Part shown: piece after piece, positions 56,207 through 64,000 of the stretch
Numbering within the stretch: position 1 is the first letter of the stretch
How the letters are laid out: the number at the start of each line of letters is the position of its first letter
From: an uncultured Winogradskyella sp.
GTDB taxonomy: Bacteria > Bacteroidota > Bacteroidia > Flavobacteriales > Flavobacteriaceae
Length of the DNA stretch: 64,000 nucleotides
Assembly (NCBI RefSeq): GCF_947495255.1
Contig: NZ_CANLYI010000010.1
Span: 1 to 64,000, forward strand
Direction: 5' to 3'
Notes under the pieces: model-generated
What the model saw: the letters and a program-made list of their open reading frames with translations, nothing else
Told to the model about the DNA's origin: nothing
Databases searched by the model: none
Made by a program: the position numbers and the translations under genes

Positions 56207-57118
56207 CTATTCCCTTGTTAAAGGCATAGTAGAACAGCGTAACAAACCTTCTTGCTTAGCAATCTCAGCATAAGGTACTTCTTCAACTATAAAGCCATTT
56301 TCTCGTAACCAAGTATTTAATCTTGTAAAGTTCTTTTCTGAGATAATAACATCTTCAGAAATAGAAAACACATTACTATTCATATTATACATTTCTTCTT
56401 TTGTAATTTCAAATACATTGTCTTTCCCAAAGAAGTCTAGCAACCATTGATATTCCTTTTCAACTAAAAAACCATTTTTATGAAGTATCGCTTTGTCTTT
56501 TCCTATAGGTTGAAAACAACAATCTAAATGCAATGCATTCTCTTTAGGGTCTGTATTCGACTTTTTAAGTTCAAATGATTTTACGGTTTTGTGAGGAAAC
56601 AATTCTTGGATCGCGATTACTGCATCCATGTTAGTTCTGGCTGTAATATAATCTGAATAATCAGCTCCAGAATAGGTGCCAATAAAAATATAATCGTTCC
56701 AAGGCATTACGTCTCCACCTTCTACGTGGCATTCTTCTGGCAGTACAATGATATTCTCCTCTCCTATTTCATCTAATACGTGTTGAATGGCCTCATACTC
56801 ACGCTCGCGATCTGGTAGAATATTCGCTTCTATTAATTTATCTTCAATCACAAAGGCAATATCTCTAGAAAATATCTGATTATAATCCTTAATTACTTTT
56901 GGTCTATAGACTTTTACACCATACTTCTTAAACACAGCAGCAACAGCTTCCATTTCCTTTACCATATCACTTTCTTTAGGATATGTACCAGCTTTTATAT
57001 GCTGGACTGATTTAGGGTCGTAAGCGTCTTCAATGGATGGTACTGGACCAATACTTTCTGCTATACCTAAAATAACAGCTTTAAGACGAGACGTTTCGTT
57101 TTGTATGTTTAGTTTCAT
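56207..57118 (-). CDS. Amidinotransferase/DDAH-family hydrolase
   Basis: The 303-residue protein belongs to the guanidine-group-modifying superfamily. It has FSRDIAFVIEDKLIEANI, an ECHVEGGDVM segment, ALHLDCCFQ (catalytic His region) and a C-terminal nucleophile Cys295 in EGLLRCSTMPLTRE, an arrangement seen in dimethylarginine dimethylaminohydrolases. The substrate could be dimethylarginine, arginine or a related guanidino compound. It starts just after the gltA terminator, with a -7-like TATTTTTA (57124-57131) five bases before the ATG. It is a second superfamily member in the window along with ctlX. Confidence 0.85.
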   Translation of the reverse strand: MKLNIQNETSRLKAVILGIAESIGPVPSIEDAYDPKSVQHIKAGTYPKESDMVKEMEAVAAVFKKYGVKVYRPKVIKDYNQIFSRDIAFVIEDKLIEANILPDREREYEAIQHVLDEIGEENIIVLPEECHVEGGDVMPWNDYIFIGTYSGADYSDYITARTNMDAVIAIQELFPHKTVKSFELKKSNTDPKENALHLDCCFQPIGKDKAILHKNGFLVEKEYQWLLDFFGKDNVFEITKEEMYNMNSNVFSISEDVIISEKNFTRLNTWLRENGFIVEEVPYAEIAKQEGLLRCSTMPLTRE

Positions 57119-57132
57119 ATGTGTAAAAATAT

Positions 57133-57160
57133 AAAAGCTTCATAAATATATGAAGCTTTT
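57133..57160 (-). terminator. Terminator of gltA
   Basis: A perfect 12-bp stem (AAAAGCTTCATA / TATGAAGCTTTT) with a four-base loop follows the gltA stop by 20 bases and is followed by a T-rich stretch on the minus strand. It lies 15 bases before the DDAH-like start, so it also fills most of that gene's upstream region. Confidence 0.87.
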
Positions 57161-57180
57161 AAAAAATATATGATTATAAT

Positions 57181-58467
57181 TTATCTTTTATCAATAGATT
57201 TAAATGGTCTGTACGTTTCACCAATATAAAGTTGTCTAGGACGTCCAATTGGTTCCTTACGCATACGCATTTCTTTCCATTGTGCAATCCAACCTGGTAA
57301 ACGACCTAATGCAAACATTACCGTAAACATCTCAACAGGTATTCCCATAGCTCTGTAAATAATACCAGAATAGAAATCTACATTTGGATATAATTTTCTC
57401 TCTACAAAATATGGATCTTCTAAAGCTTCTTTTGCCAAACCTTTAGCGATATCTAAAATAGGATCTTCAATACCTAAATCTGCTAAAACTTCATCAGCTG
57501 CCTTTTTAATAATAAGTGCTCTAGGATCGAAGTTTTTATATACTCTATGACCAAAGCCCATTAATCGGAAAGGGTCATTTTTATCTTTAGCTTTAGCCAT
57601 GTACTTTTTAGTATCACCACCATCTGCCTTTATTGCTTCTAACATTTCTAATACAGCCTGATTAGCTCCACCATGTAATGGTCCCCAAAGTGCAGAGATA
57701 CCTGATGCAAGTGAAACAAAAAGACCAGCGTGAGAAGAACCAGTAATTCTTACTGTAGAGGTAGAACAATTTTGCTCATGGTCTGCATGTAAGATTAAAA
57801 GTTTATCTAATGCGTTTACAAGAATAGGATTCTGTTCATAGTCGCTATTTGGACTCTTAAACATCATTTTTAAAATATTCTCTACATAACCTAATTTGTC
57901 ATCTCCATACTCTAAAGGTAATCCTTGTTTTTTACGCATTGTCCAAGCAACAATTACAGGGAATTTACCTAAAATGGTTACAATAGAATTATACATTGCC
58001 ACCTCTGAAGCCACATCCACTGAAGTTGGATAAAAAGCCGTAAGTGCACTAGTTAAAGAAGACAACACTCCCATTGGATGTGCCGATTTAGGGAAAGCAT
58101 CTAATATTTTCTTAAGGTCATCATCAACTACTGAATGACTTTTAATGTCCGCATGAAATTTATCTAATTCAACTTTAGTTGGTAATTCACCAAATATTAA
58201 TAAGTATACAACTTCTAAAAAATCAGCTTTTTCAGCAAGTTCTTCAATTGAATAGCCTCTATATCTTAAGATACCTTTTTCACCATCTAAAAACGTAATA
58301 GCACTTTCACAACTACCAGTATTTTTATAACCAGGATCTAAAGTAATAGCTCCACCTGTTGCGCTTCTTAAACTTTTAACATCAATAGCGACTTCATTTT
58401 CTGTACCTATAATTATTGGAAAATCGTATTTTTCACCATTAATTTCTAATGTAGCTTTATCTGACAT
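57181..58467 (-). CDS. gltA: Citrate synthase
   Basis: This enzyme condenses acetyl-CoA and oxaloacetate to citrate, the entry to the TCA cycle. The 428-residue protein is of the type II length. The active-site histidines are in SSHAGLFVSLASG and FGHRVYKNFDPRA. DFYSGIIYRAMGIP with the catalytic Asp follows, and PWIAQWKEM-like residues (LPGWIAQWKEMRM) close the protein. A perfect palindrome TCGTAAATTTACGA lies 33 bases upstream of its start. A strong terminator follows. Malate dehydrogenase is elsewhere in the window. Confidence 0.96.
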   Translation of the reverse strand: MSDKATLEINGEKYDFPIIIGTENEVAIDVKSLRSATGGAITLDPGYKNTGSCESAITFLDGEKGILRYRGYSIEELAEKADFLEVVYLLIFGELPTKVELDKFHADIKSHSVVDDDLKKILDAFPKSAHPMGVLSSLTSALTAFYPTSVDVASEVAMYNSIVTILGKFPVIVAWTMRKKQGLPLEYGDDKLGYVENILKMMFKSPNSDYEQNPILVNALDKLLILHADHEQNCSTSTVRITGSSHAGLFVSLASGISALWGPLHGGANQAVLEMLEAIKADGGDTKKYMAKAKDKNDPFRLMGFGHRVYKNFDPRALIIKKAADEVLADLGIEDPILDIAKGLAKEALEDPYFVERKLYPNVDFYSGIIYRAMGIPVEMFTVMFALGRLPGWIAQWKEMRMRKEPIGRPRQLYIGETYRPFKSIDKR

Positions 58468-58500
58468 ATCTTCTTTTCGGATTTTTATATATTATTAGAG

Positions 58501-58514
58501 TCGTAAATTTACGA
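58501..58514. promoter_or_regulatory. Palindrome upstream of gltA
   Basis: TCGTAAATTTACGA is a perfect 14-bp palindrome 33 bases before the gltA ATG; it contains a -7-like TAAATTTA. Next to it is a second inverted pair (CGAAAT 58512-58517 / ATTTCG 58526-58531). It is a possible operator, but nothing else supports that. Confidence 0.35.
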
Positions 58515-58668
58515 AATATCAAACGATTTCGAAAGGAGATTTATAATCGTTTTAACATTTGAAATAAGTTTAACGAATAGTCTGATTTTTCGATTCATTT
58601 GTGGAATAAATGTAGATAAGTTTCAATCATGGTTCTTCTACTAAAGAAGGAAAACACTTAAAATAAAA

Positions 58669-58700
58669 AAAGACCTACAAAAACAAATTTGTAGGTCTTT
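58669..58700 (-). terminator. Terminator of eno
   Basis: AAAGACCTACAAA (58669-58681) and TTTGTAGGTCTTT (58688-58700) make a perfect 13-bp stem around a six-base loop. It lies 24 bases after the eno stop and is followed by a T-run on the minus strand. Confidence 0.88.
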
Positions 58701-58724
58701 AATATCATTATTAAAATGAAATGC

Positions 58725-60029
<1,305 letters not shown>

Positions 60030-60048
60030 TTATATGTTGATTTCTTAT

Positions 60049-60064
60049 CAAATTTACAAAAATA
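60049..60064 (-). promoter_or_regulatory. Tandem -7 elements of eno
   Basis: TATTTTTG (60064-60057) and TAAATTTG (60056-60049) on the minus strand both match TAnnTTTG exactly and abut each other, 31 bases before the eno start. A TTG (60084-60082) sits 17 bases from the first. Two start sites eight bases apart are likely. Confidence 0.55.
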
Positions 60065-60130
60065 TACAGCGTAAAACATAACAAAAATCATATTTCACAT
60101 TAATATTTACTATAATGTTTTCGTAACTAA

Positions 60131-60166
60131 AAAAACGCAATAAAAGAGATGTTTTATTGCGTTTTT
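60131..60166 (-). terminator. Terminator of carA
   Basis: A perfect 15-bp stem (AAAAACGCAATAAAA / TTTTATTGCGTTTTT) with a six-base loop lies four bases after the carA stop and ends in a T-run on the minus strand. It is one of the strongest in the window. Confidence 0.92.
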
Positions 60167-60170
60167 GTTA

Positions 60171-61274
60171 TTATTTATTTTTAATATTCTCTATAAACTG
60201 ATCAAACAGATATAAAGAATCATTTGGTCCAGGACTAGCTTCTGGGTGATATTGAACTGAAAAACAGTTTTTATCTTTAATCCTTATTCCGGCAACTGTA
60301 TTATCGTTCAAATGTACATGCGTTATTTCTACATTAGCATTAGCTTCGGTTTCCTCTCTATTAACAGCAAATCCATGGTTTTGAGATGTAATTTCACCTT
60401 TACCTGTAATTAAGTTTTTTACAGGGTGATTTATACCTCTATGACCATTATGCATCTTATAAGTTGAAATACCATTTGCTAACGCAATTACTTGATGCCC
60501 TAAACAGATGCCAAACAATGGCTTATTCTGAGCTATTATTTTTTTTGCTAAAGCTTGTGCGTCAACCAAAGGTTCTGGATCACCAGGTCCATTAGATAAG
60601 AAATAACCATCTGGATTGAATGCTGCTAAATCTTCAAACTTTGCATTGTATGGAAATACTTTAACGTAAGCATCTCTACTCACTAAGTTTCTAAGAATAT
60701 TTTTCTTTATACCAATATCTAAAGCTGCAATCTTATAAGTTGCATTTTCATTACCAACAAAATAAGGCTCTTTAGTTGATACTTTAGAAGCCAATTCTAA
60801 ACCTTTCATAGAAGGTAATTCTGCCAATTGCTTTTTAAGAGCTTCAATATTATCAACTTCTGTTGTAATTACAGCATTCATTGCTCCATTATCTCTAATG
60901 TAACTAACTAAAGCTCTTGTATCAACATCTGCAATGGCTAAAGTATTATACTTTTCGAAGAATTCTTCTAAAGAACCATCAGCTGCTGGTCTTGAGTAGT
61001 TAAAACTAAAATTCTTACAAATTAATCCTGCTATTTTAACATCTTCAGATTCACTTTCTTCCATTTTAGTCCCGTAATTTCCAATATGTGCATTGGTTGT
61101 TACCATAAGTTGACCATAATAAGAAGGATCTGTAAAAATTTCTTGATAACCTGTTGTACCTGTATTGAAACAAACTTCACCAAAAGCAGAACCTTCTTTT
61201 CCGATGGACTTACCATGAAAAATTGTTCCGTCTGCTAAAAGAATAAGGGCTTTTTTTCTTTGCTTGTATTTCAT
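60171..61274 (-). CDS. carA: Carbamoyl-phosphate synthase small subunit
   Basis: CarA is the glutaminase subunit that supplies ammonia for carbamoyl phosphate, used in arginine and pyrimidine synthesis. The 367-residue protein has the N-terminal CPSase domain (ILADGTIFHGKSIG, FNTGTTGYQEI) and a class I glutamine amidotransferase domain. The nucleophile is Cys257 in GICLGHQ; His343 and Glu345 in QYHPEASPGP complete the triad. CarB is not next to it. A 269-base region upstream carries a structured repeat-like element. Confidence 0.96.
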   Translation of the reverse strand: MKYKQRKKALILLADGTIFHGKSIGKEGSAFGEVCFNTGTTGYQEIFTDPSYYGQLMVTTNAHIGNYGTKMEESESEDVKIAGLICKNFSFNYSRPAADGSLEEFFEKYNTLAIADVDTRALVSYIRDNGAMNAVITTEVDNIEALKKQLAELPSMKGLELASKVSTKEPYFVGNENATYKIAALDIGIKKNILRNLVSRDAYVKVFPYNAKFEDLAAFNPDGYFLSNGPGDPEPLVDAQALAKKIIAQNKPLFGICLGHQVIALANGISTYKMHNGHRGINHPVKNLITGKGEITSQNHGFAVNREETEANANVEITHVHLNDNTVAGIRIKDKNCFSVQYHPEASPGPNDSLYLFDQFIENIKNK

Positions 61275-61356
61275 TGTCGTTGTGTTGAATCGTTTATTGC
61301 TATTAAATCGATGTTATTACTCGTTTACCAAAAGGTGTTTTAAGACCTATTCTTAT

Positions 61357-61455
61357 GCGTTAGTGATTGAACGGTTTGTTTCAGCTCCTCGCAGAGAGCG
61401 AGTAGTAAAAGCGCGACCGAATAAGTTTTGTTTAAAACTTGTTGGGTAACGCCCA
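61357..61455 (-). repeat. Structured intergenic element, probably a dispersed flavobacterial repeat
   Basis: The element between carA and rplQ has a TTGGG-CGTTA-CCCAA hairpin at one end (minus strand, near 61455-61441), then GGTCGCGCTTTTACTACTCGC, a CTCGC-TCTCT-GCGAG hairpin (61402-61388), and a TCACTAACGC end (61366-61357). GGGCGTTACCC ... CGCGCTTT ... CTAACGC resembles a short repeat I recall as widespread in flavobacterial intergenic regions; this was not searched. It could be part of the carA leader and might be transcribed from a promoter I could not locate. Confidence 0.6.
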
Positions 61456-61484
61456 AATCGTTAATCTAACTTTTGCAAAAATCC

Positions 61485-61520
61485 AAAAAAAAAGGATAAA
61501 CTGAAACAGTCTATCCTTTA
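61485..61520 (-). terminator. Terminator of the rpsD-rpoA-rplQ operon
   Basis: AAAGGATA / TATCCTTT arms, extended by ACTG/CAGT, form a strong hairpin followed by nine T residues on the minus strand, 24 bases after the rplQ stop. Confidence 0.9.
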
Positions 61521-61543
61521 TATTTATTAATGCTTATTAACAT

Positions 61544-62017
61544 TTATTCTTCTTCGTTTGAAGTTTTAGTATCCACAGGTGGAGTTGTAGTAGCTTTGCT
61601 ACCTCCTCTTCTACTTCTACGAGTTGTTTTCTTAGGTGCTTTATCAGCGTTGTAGATTTCGTTGTAATCAACTAATTCTATCATTGCCATATCAGCGTTA
61701 TCACCTAATCTGTTTCCTAATTTAATGATACGAGTATATCCACCTGGACGATCACCAATCTTTGCTGCTACATCTCTAAATAATTCAGTAACTGCTTCTT
61801 TTTGTCTAAGTCTAGACATCACAATACGTCTGTTATGTGTTGTGTCTGTCTTAGATTTTGTAATCATTGGTTCAACAAACTGCTTTAAAGCTTTTGCTTT
61901 CGCTACTGTTGTGTTAATACGTTTGTGTTCTATTAAAGAACAAGCCATATTAGCTAACATTGCTTTTCTGTGTGCTGTTTGTCTTCCTAAGTGGTTGAAT
62001 TTTTTTCCGTGTCTCAT
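61544..62017 (-). CDS. rplQ: 50S ribosomal protein L17
   Basis: L17 is a primary component of the 50S subunit near the exit-tunnel region. The 157-residue protein starts with [21 protein letters not shown], the conserved N-terminus, and has [22 protein letters not shown] in its core. The C-terminal 30 residues are a basic, Thr/Ser-rich extension ([13 protein letters not shown]) typical of Bacteroidota. It follows rpoA by 59 bases and ends the operon at a strong terminator. Confidence 0.97.
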   Translation of the reverse strand: MRHGKKFNHLGRQTAHRKAMLANMACSLIEHKRINTTVAKAKALKQFVEPMITKSKTDTTHNRRIVMSRLRQKEAVTELFRDVAAKIGDRPGGYTRIIKLGNRLGDNADMAMIELVDYNEIYNADKAPKKTTRRSRRGGSKATTTPPVDTKTSNEEE

Positions 62018-62076
62018 GACATTTGTTTTATCATCTTGCTACTAAACTCATTAATCGAGGAGCAAAATATGATTAA

Positions 62077-63069
62077 TTAATCTTTATCTAATTTATATTT
62101 ACCTAAATCCATTCCGAAGTTTAATCCTTTAACGTTTACTAGTTCTTCTAATTCTGTTAAAGACTTCTTACCGAAGTTTCTGAATTTCATTAAATCATTT
62201 TTATTGAATGATACTAAGTCACCTAAAGTATCTACTTCTGCAGCTTTTAAACAATTAAGAGCACGTACAGAAAGATCCATATCAACTAATTTAGTTTTCA
62301 ATAGTTGTCTCATGTGAAGTGATTCTTCATCATAAGTTTCAGTCTGTGCAATTTCATCAGCTTCTAATGTAATACGCTCATCTGAGAATAACATGAAGTG
62401 GTGAATTAATATTTTAGCTGCTTCAGTTAAAGCATCTTTTGGGTTGATTGATCCGTCAGTTTGAATTTCAAAAACTAATTTTTCGTAATCCGTTTTTTGT
62501 TCTACACGGAAGTTTTCAACAGCATACTTTACATTCTTTATAGGTGTAAAAATTGAATCTGTAAAGATTGTTCCGATTGGTGCTGAAGCTTTCTTATTTT
62601 CTTCTGCAGGTACGTAACCTCTTCCTTTTTCAATAGTTAACTCCATATTGATGTTTACTTTAGGATCTAAGTTACAGATAACTAAATCTGTATTTAATAC
62701 TTGGAAACCTGAAATAAACTTCTGAAAATCACCAGCTGTAATCTGATTTTGCCCAGATATAGAAATAGTAACAGTTTCGTTATCAATTTCATCGATTTGA
62801 CGCTTAAAGTTAACTTGCTTTAAGTTCAAAATCATTTCAGTTACATCTTCAACTACTCCAGAAATTGTAGAAAACTCATGATCTACACCTTCTATTCTTA
62901 TTGAAGTAATTGCAAAACCTTCTAAAGAAGATAATAAAACTCTTCTTAAAGCATTACCAACAGTTAATCCGTATCCTGGTTCTAAAGGTCTAAATTCAAA
63001 TTTACCTTCGAAATCAGTAGAATCAATCATGATTACTTTATCTGGTTTCTGAAAATTTAATATTGCCAT
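62077..63069 (-). CDS. rpoA: RNA polymerase subunit alpha
   Basis: The alpha subunit scaffolds RNA polymerase assembly and contacts promoters and activators through its C-terminal domain. I start at ATG 63069 ([14 protein letters not shown], 330 residues); the longer frame adds 25 residues unlike any known N-terminus. The N-terminal domain shows [19 protein letters not shown] and [20 protein letters not shown]. The C-terminal domain carries [19 protein letters not shown] and [13 protein letters not shown]. It lies between rpsD (94 bases) and rplQ (59 bases). Confidence 0.97.
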   Translation of the reverse strand: MAILNFQKPDKVIMIDSTDFEGKFEFRPLEPGYGLTVGNALRRVLLSSLEGFAITSIRIEGVDHEFSTISGVVEDVTEMILNLKQVNFKRQIDEIDNETVTISISGQNQITAGDFQKFISGFQVLNTDLVICNLDPKVNINMELTIEKGRGYVPAEENKKASAPIGTIFTDSIFTPIKNVKYAVENFRVEQKTDYEKLVFEIQTDGSINPKDALTEAAKILIHHFMLFSDERITLEADEIAQTETYDEESLHMRQLLKTKLVDMDLSVRALNCLKAAEVDTLGDLVSFNKNDLMKFRNFGKKSLTELEELVNVKGLNFGMDLGKYKLDKD

Positions 63070-63163
63070 ATTATTCTTCGTTTTAATTGTTACTTGGTTG
63101 CGCGATTTATAAGTTTGAAGAACACAAATAAATCCTTTGGCCAAATACCAATATGATTAATTA

Positions 63164-63769
63164 TTATTTAGAGTAAAGTTCAACGATAAATTGTTCGTTG
63201 ATTTGTTCTGGAATTTGAATTCTAGCAGGAACAGAAACATAAGTTCCTTCCATTGAACCTGTATTCCAAGTAATCCATTCAAATACATTACTAGAGTTAG
63301 CTAGTGAGTTTTGAATAGCTTCTAAAGATTTAGATTTTTCTCTTACACCTACAACATCACCAGCTTTTAATTGGTATGAAGGAATGTTTACCTTTTCACC
63401 ATTTACTGTAATATGTCTGTGAGAAACCAATTGTCTTGCACCACTTCTTGTTGGAGCAATACCCATTCTGTATACAACATTGTCTAAACGAGATTCACAT
63501 AATTGAAGTAATACTTCACCTGTAATTCCTTTAGCAGAAGTTGCTCTTTTAAACATGTTTCTGAATTGCTTTTCTAATATACCATAAGTATATTTAGCTT
63601 TTTGCTTCTCCATTAATTGGATAGCATATTCAGATTTTTTACCACGACGACGGTTATTTCCGTGTTGTCCTGGAGGATAGTTTCTTTTTTCGAAGGCTTT
63701 ATCGTCTCCGAAGATAGCTTGTCCGAATTTACGAGCTATTTTAGTTTTAGGACCAGTATATCTTGCCAT
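63164..63769 (-). CDS. rpsD: 30S ribosomal protein S4
   Basis: S4 binds 16S rRNA early in 30S assembly and can repress its own operon. The 201-residue protein begins [21 protein letters not shown]. It has [18 protein letters not shown], and the S4 domain (about 90-160) with [31 protein letters not shown]. It is the first gene of the visible operon and has its own promoter, so it can be expressed apart from the ribosomal genes (such as rpsK) that probably lie beyond the window edge. Confidence 0.97.
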   Translation of the reverse strand: MARYTGPKTKIARKFGQAIFGDDKAFEKRNYPPGQHGNNRRRGKKSEYAIQLMEKQKAKYTYGILEKQFRNMFKRATSAKGITGEVLLQLCESRLDNVVYRMGIAPTRSGARQLVSHRHITVNGEKVNIPSYQLKAGDVVGVREKSKSLEAIQNSLANSSNVFEWITWNTGSMEGTYVSVPARIQIPEQINEQFIVELYSK

Positions 63770-63870
63770 TTTAAATTTGTTTAGAGAGTGATTATGGAAT
63801 TAAGGTCTTAATCTTATCCTTCTATAACCGTTAACCTCTCGATTGATACTTGTTTTAATTTTTCAGTTTG

Positions 63871-63899
63871 CAAATTTATGCAAAATAAACTAATATCAA
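63871..63899 (-). promoter_or_regulatory. Promoter of rpsD-rpoA-rplQ
   Basis: TTG (63899-63897), 18 bases, then TAAATTTG (63878-63871) form a complete promoter on the minus strand about 101 bases before the rpsD start. It overlaps one arm of the inverted repeat at 63886-63926. Confidence 0.68.
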
Positions 63900-63926
63900 T
63901 ACATTTTCATGAATGATATTAGTTTA
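63886..63926. repeat. Perfect 13-bp inverted repeat upstream of rpsD
   Basis: TAAACTAATATCA (63886-63898) and TGATATTAGTTTA (63914-63926) are perfect arms around a 15-base loop. The structure is AT-rich. It could be the terminator of the gene beyond the window edge or an operator that overlaps the rpsD promoter. The following sequence to 64000 shows no ORF. Confidence 0.7.
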
Positions 63927-64000
63927 CATATAATTTTATAGAATTTTCCTAATTAAATTTAATTAGAAAACTGAATACTATTCAGATTAAACTCTACGTC

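Noticed and set aside
61264..61449. A 61-residue frame in the carA-rplQ gap
   Set aside because: It runs across the structured repeat-like element and the carA start and has no protein-like features.

Overview
The window is an AT-rich chromosomal segment of a member of the Flavobacteriaceae (phylum Bacteroidota). The evidence is a fused SecDF, Bacteroidota-type promoters (a -7 element TAnnTTTG, sometimes with TTG 18-20 bases upstream), no clear Shine-Dalgarno sites, an ECF sigma/FecR/TonB-receptor set, a family-typical secreted repeat protein at the left edge, and the order rpsD-rpoA-rplQ. The genus cannot be fixed from sequence alone; a marine genus such as Winogradskyella, Olleya or Lacinutrix would fit. 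I see no prophage, transposase, integrase, CRISPR array, tRNA or rRNA gene, and no recognised defence island. This is mostly core chromosome with a few accessory surface loci.

Layout. 1-2719 (-): 5' part of a large secreted CUB/PKD/P-domain repeat protein and a small secreted protein. 2918-7646 (+): folE, cysS, yidD, lgt, a DUF192 lipoprotein and an alpha/beta hydrolase. 7748-17886 (-): secDF, an unknown anchored protein, mdh, a DUF6588 protein, gyrB and asnB, most ending in clear hairpin terminators. 18148-24177: DUF2911 protein, queE (-), a HerA-like ATPase with a lipoprotein, cupin, hydrolase, rluF and a VOC protein. 24180-27241 (-): a YwaF-like membrane protein, folD and ffh.

27493-36169 is the main accessory locus. 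A 978-residue lipoprotein built from three kinds of repeat is divergent from an ECF sigma factor, a FecR anti-sigma and an STN-domain TonB receptor, followed by a PagL-like outer-membrane protein and a DinB/YfiT-like protein. The family knowledge suggests a trans-envelope signalling circuit; the ligand is unknown. 36284-50062 is mixed: a carboxypeptidase-regulatory-domain protein, a membrane AraC regulator, argS, an orphan GH53 galactanase lipoprotein, a TPR histidine kinase, a CpcT-like lipoprotein, ctlX, an M14 peptidase, a NUDIX protein and pyrE. 50199-56200 holds birA, rsfS-ftsH and a lipid operon (LUD, cdsA, psd, ACBP). 56207-63769 (-) holds a DDAH-like hydrolase, gltA, eno, carA, rplQ, rpoA and rpsD.

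Main points for a second look: (i) several genes have the -7 element only 4-6 bases before the ATG, which predicts leaderless mRNAs; (ii) the sigma/FecR/receptor locus and its repeat lipoprotein, one repeat type of which resembles repeats in the edge protein; (iii) a structured element upstream of carA that looks like a dispersed flavobacterial repeat; (iv) a promoter overlapping a perfect 13-bp inverted repeat upstream of rpsD. All functional statements come from motif reading without database searches.
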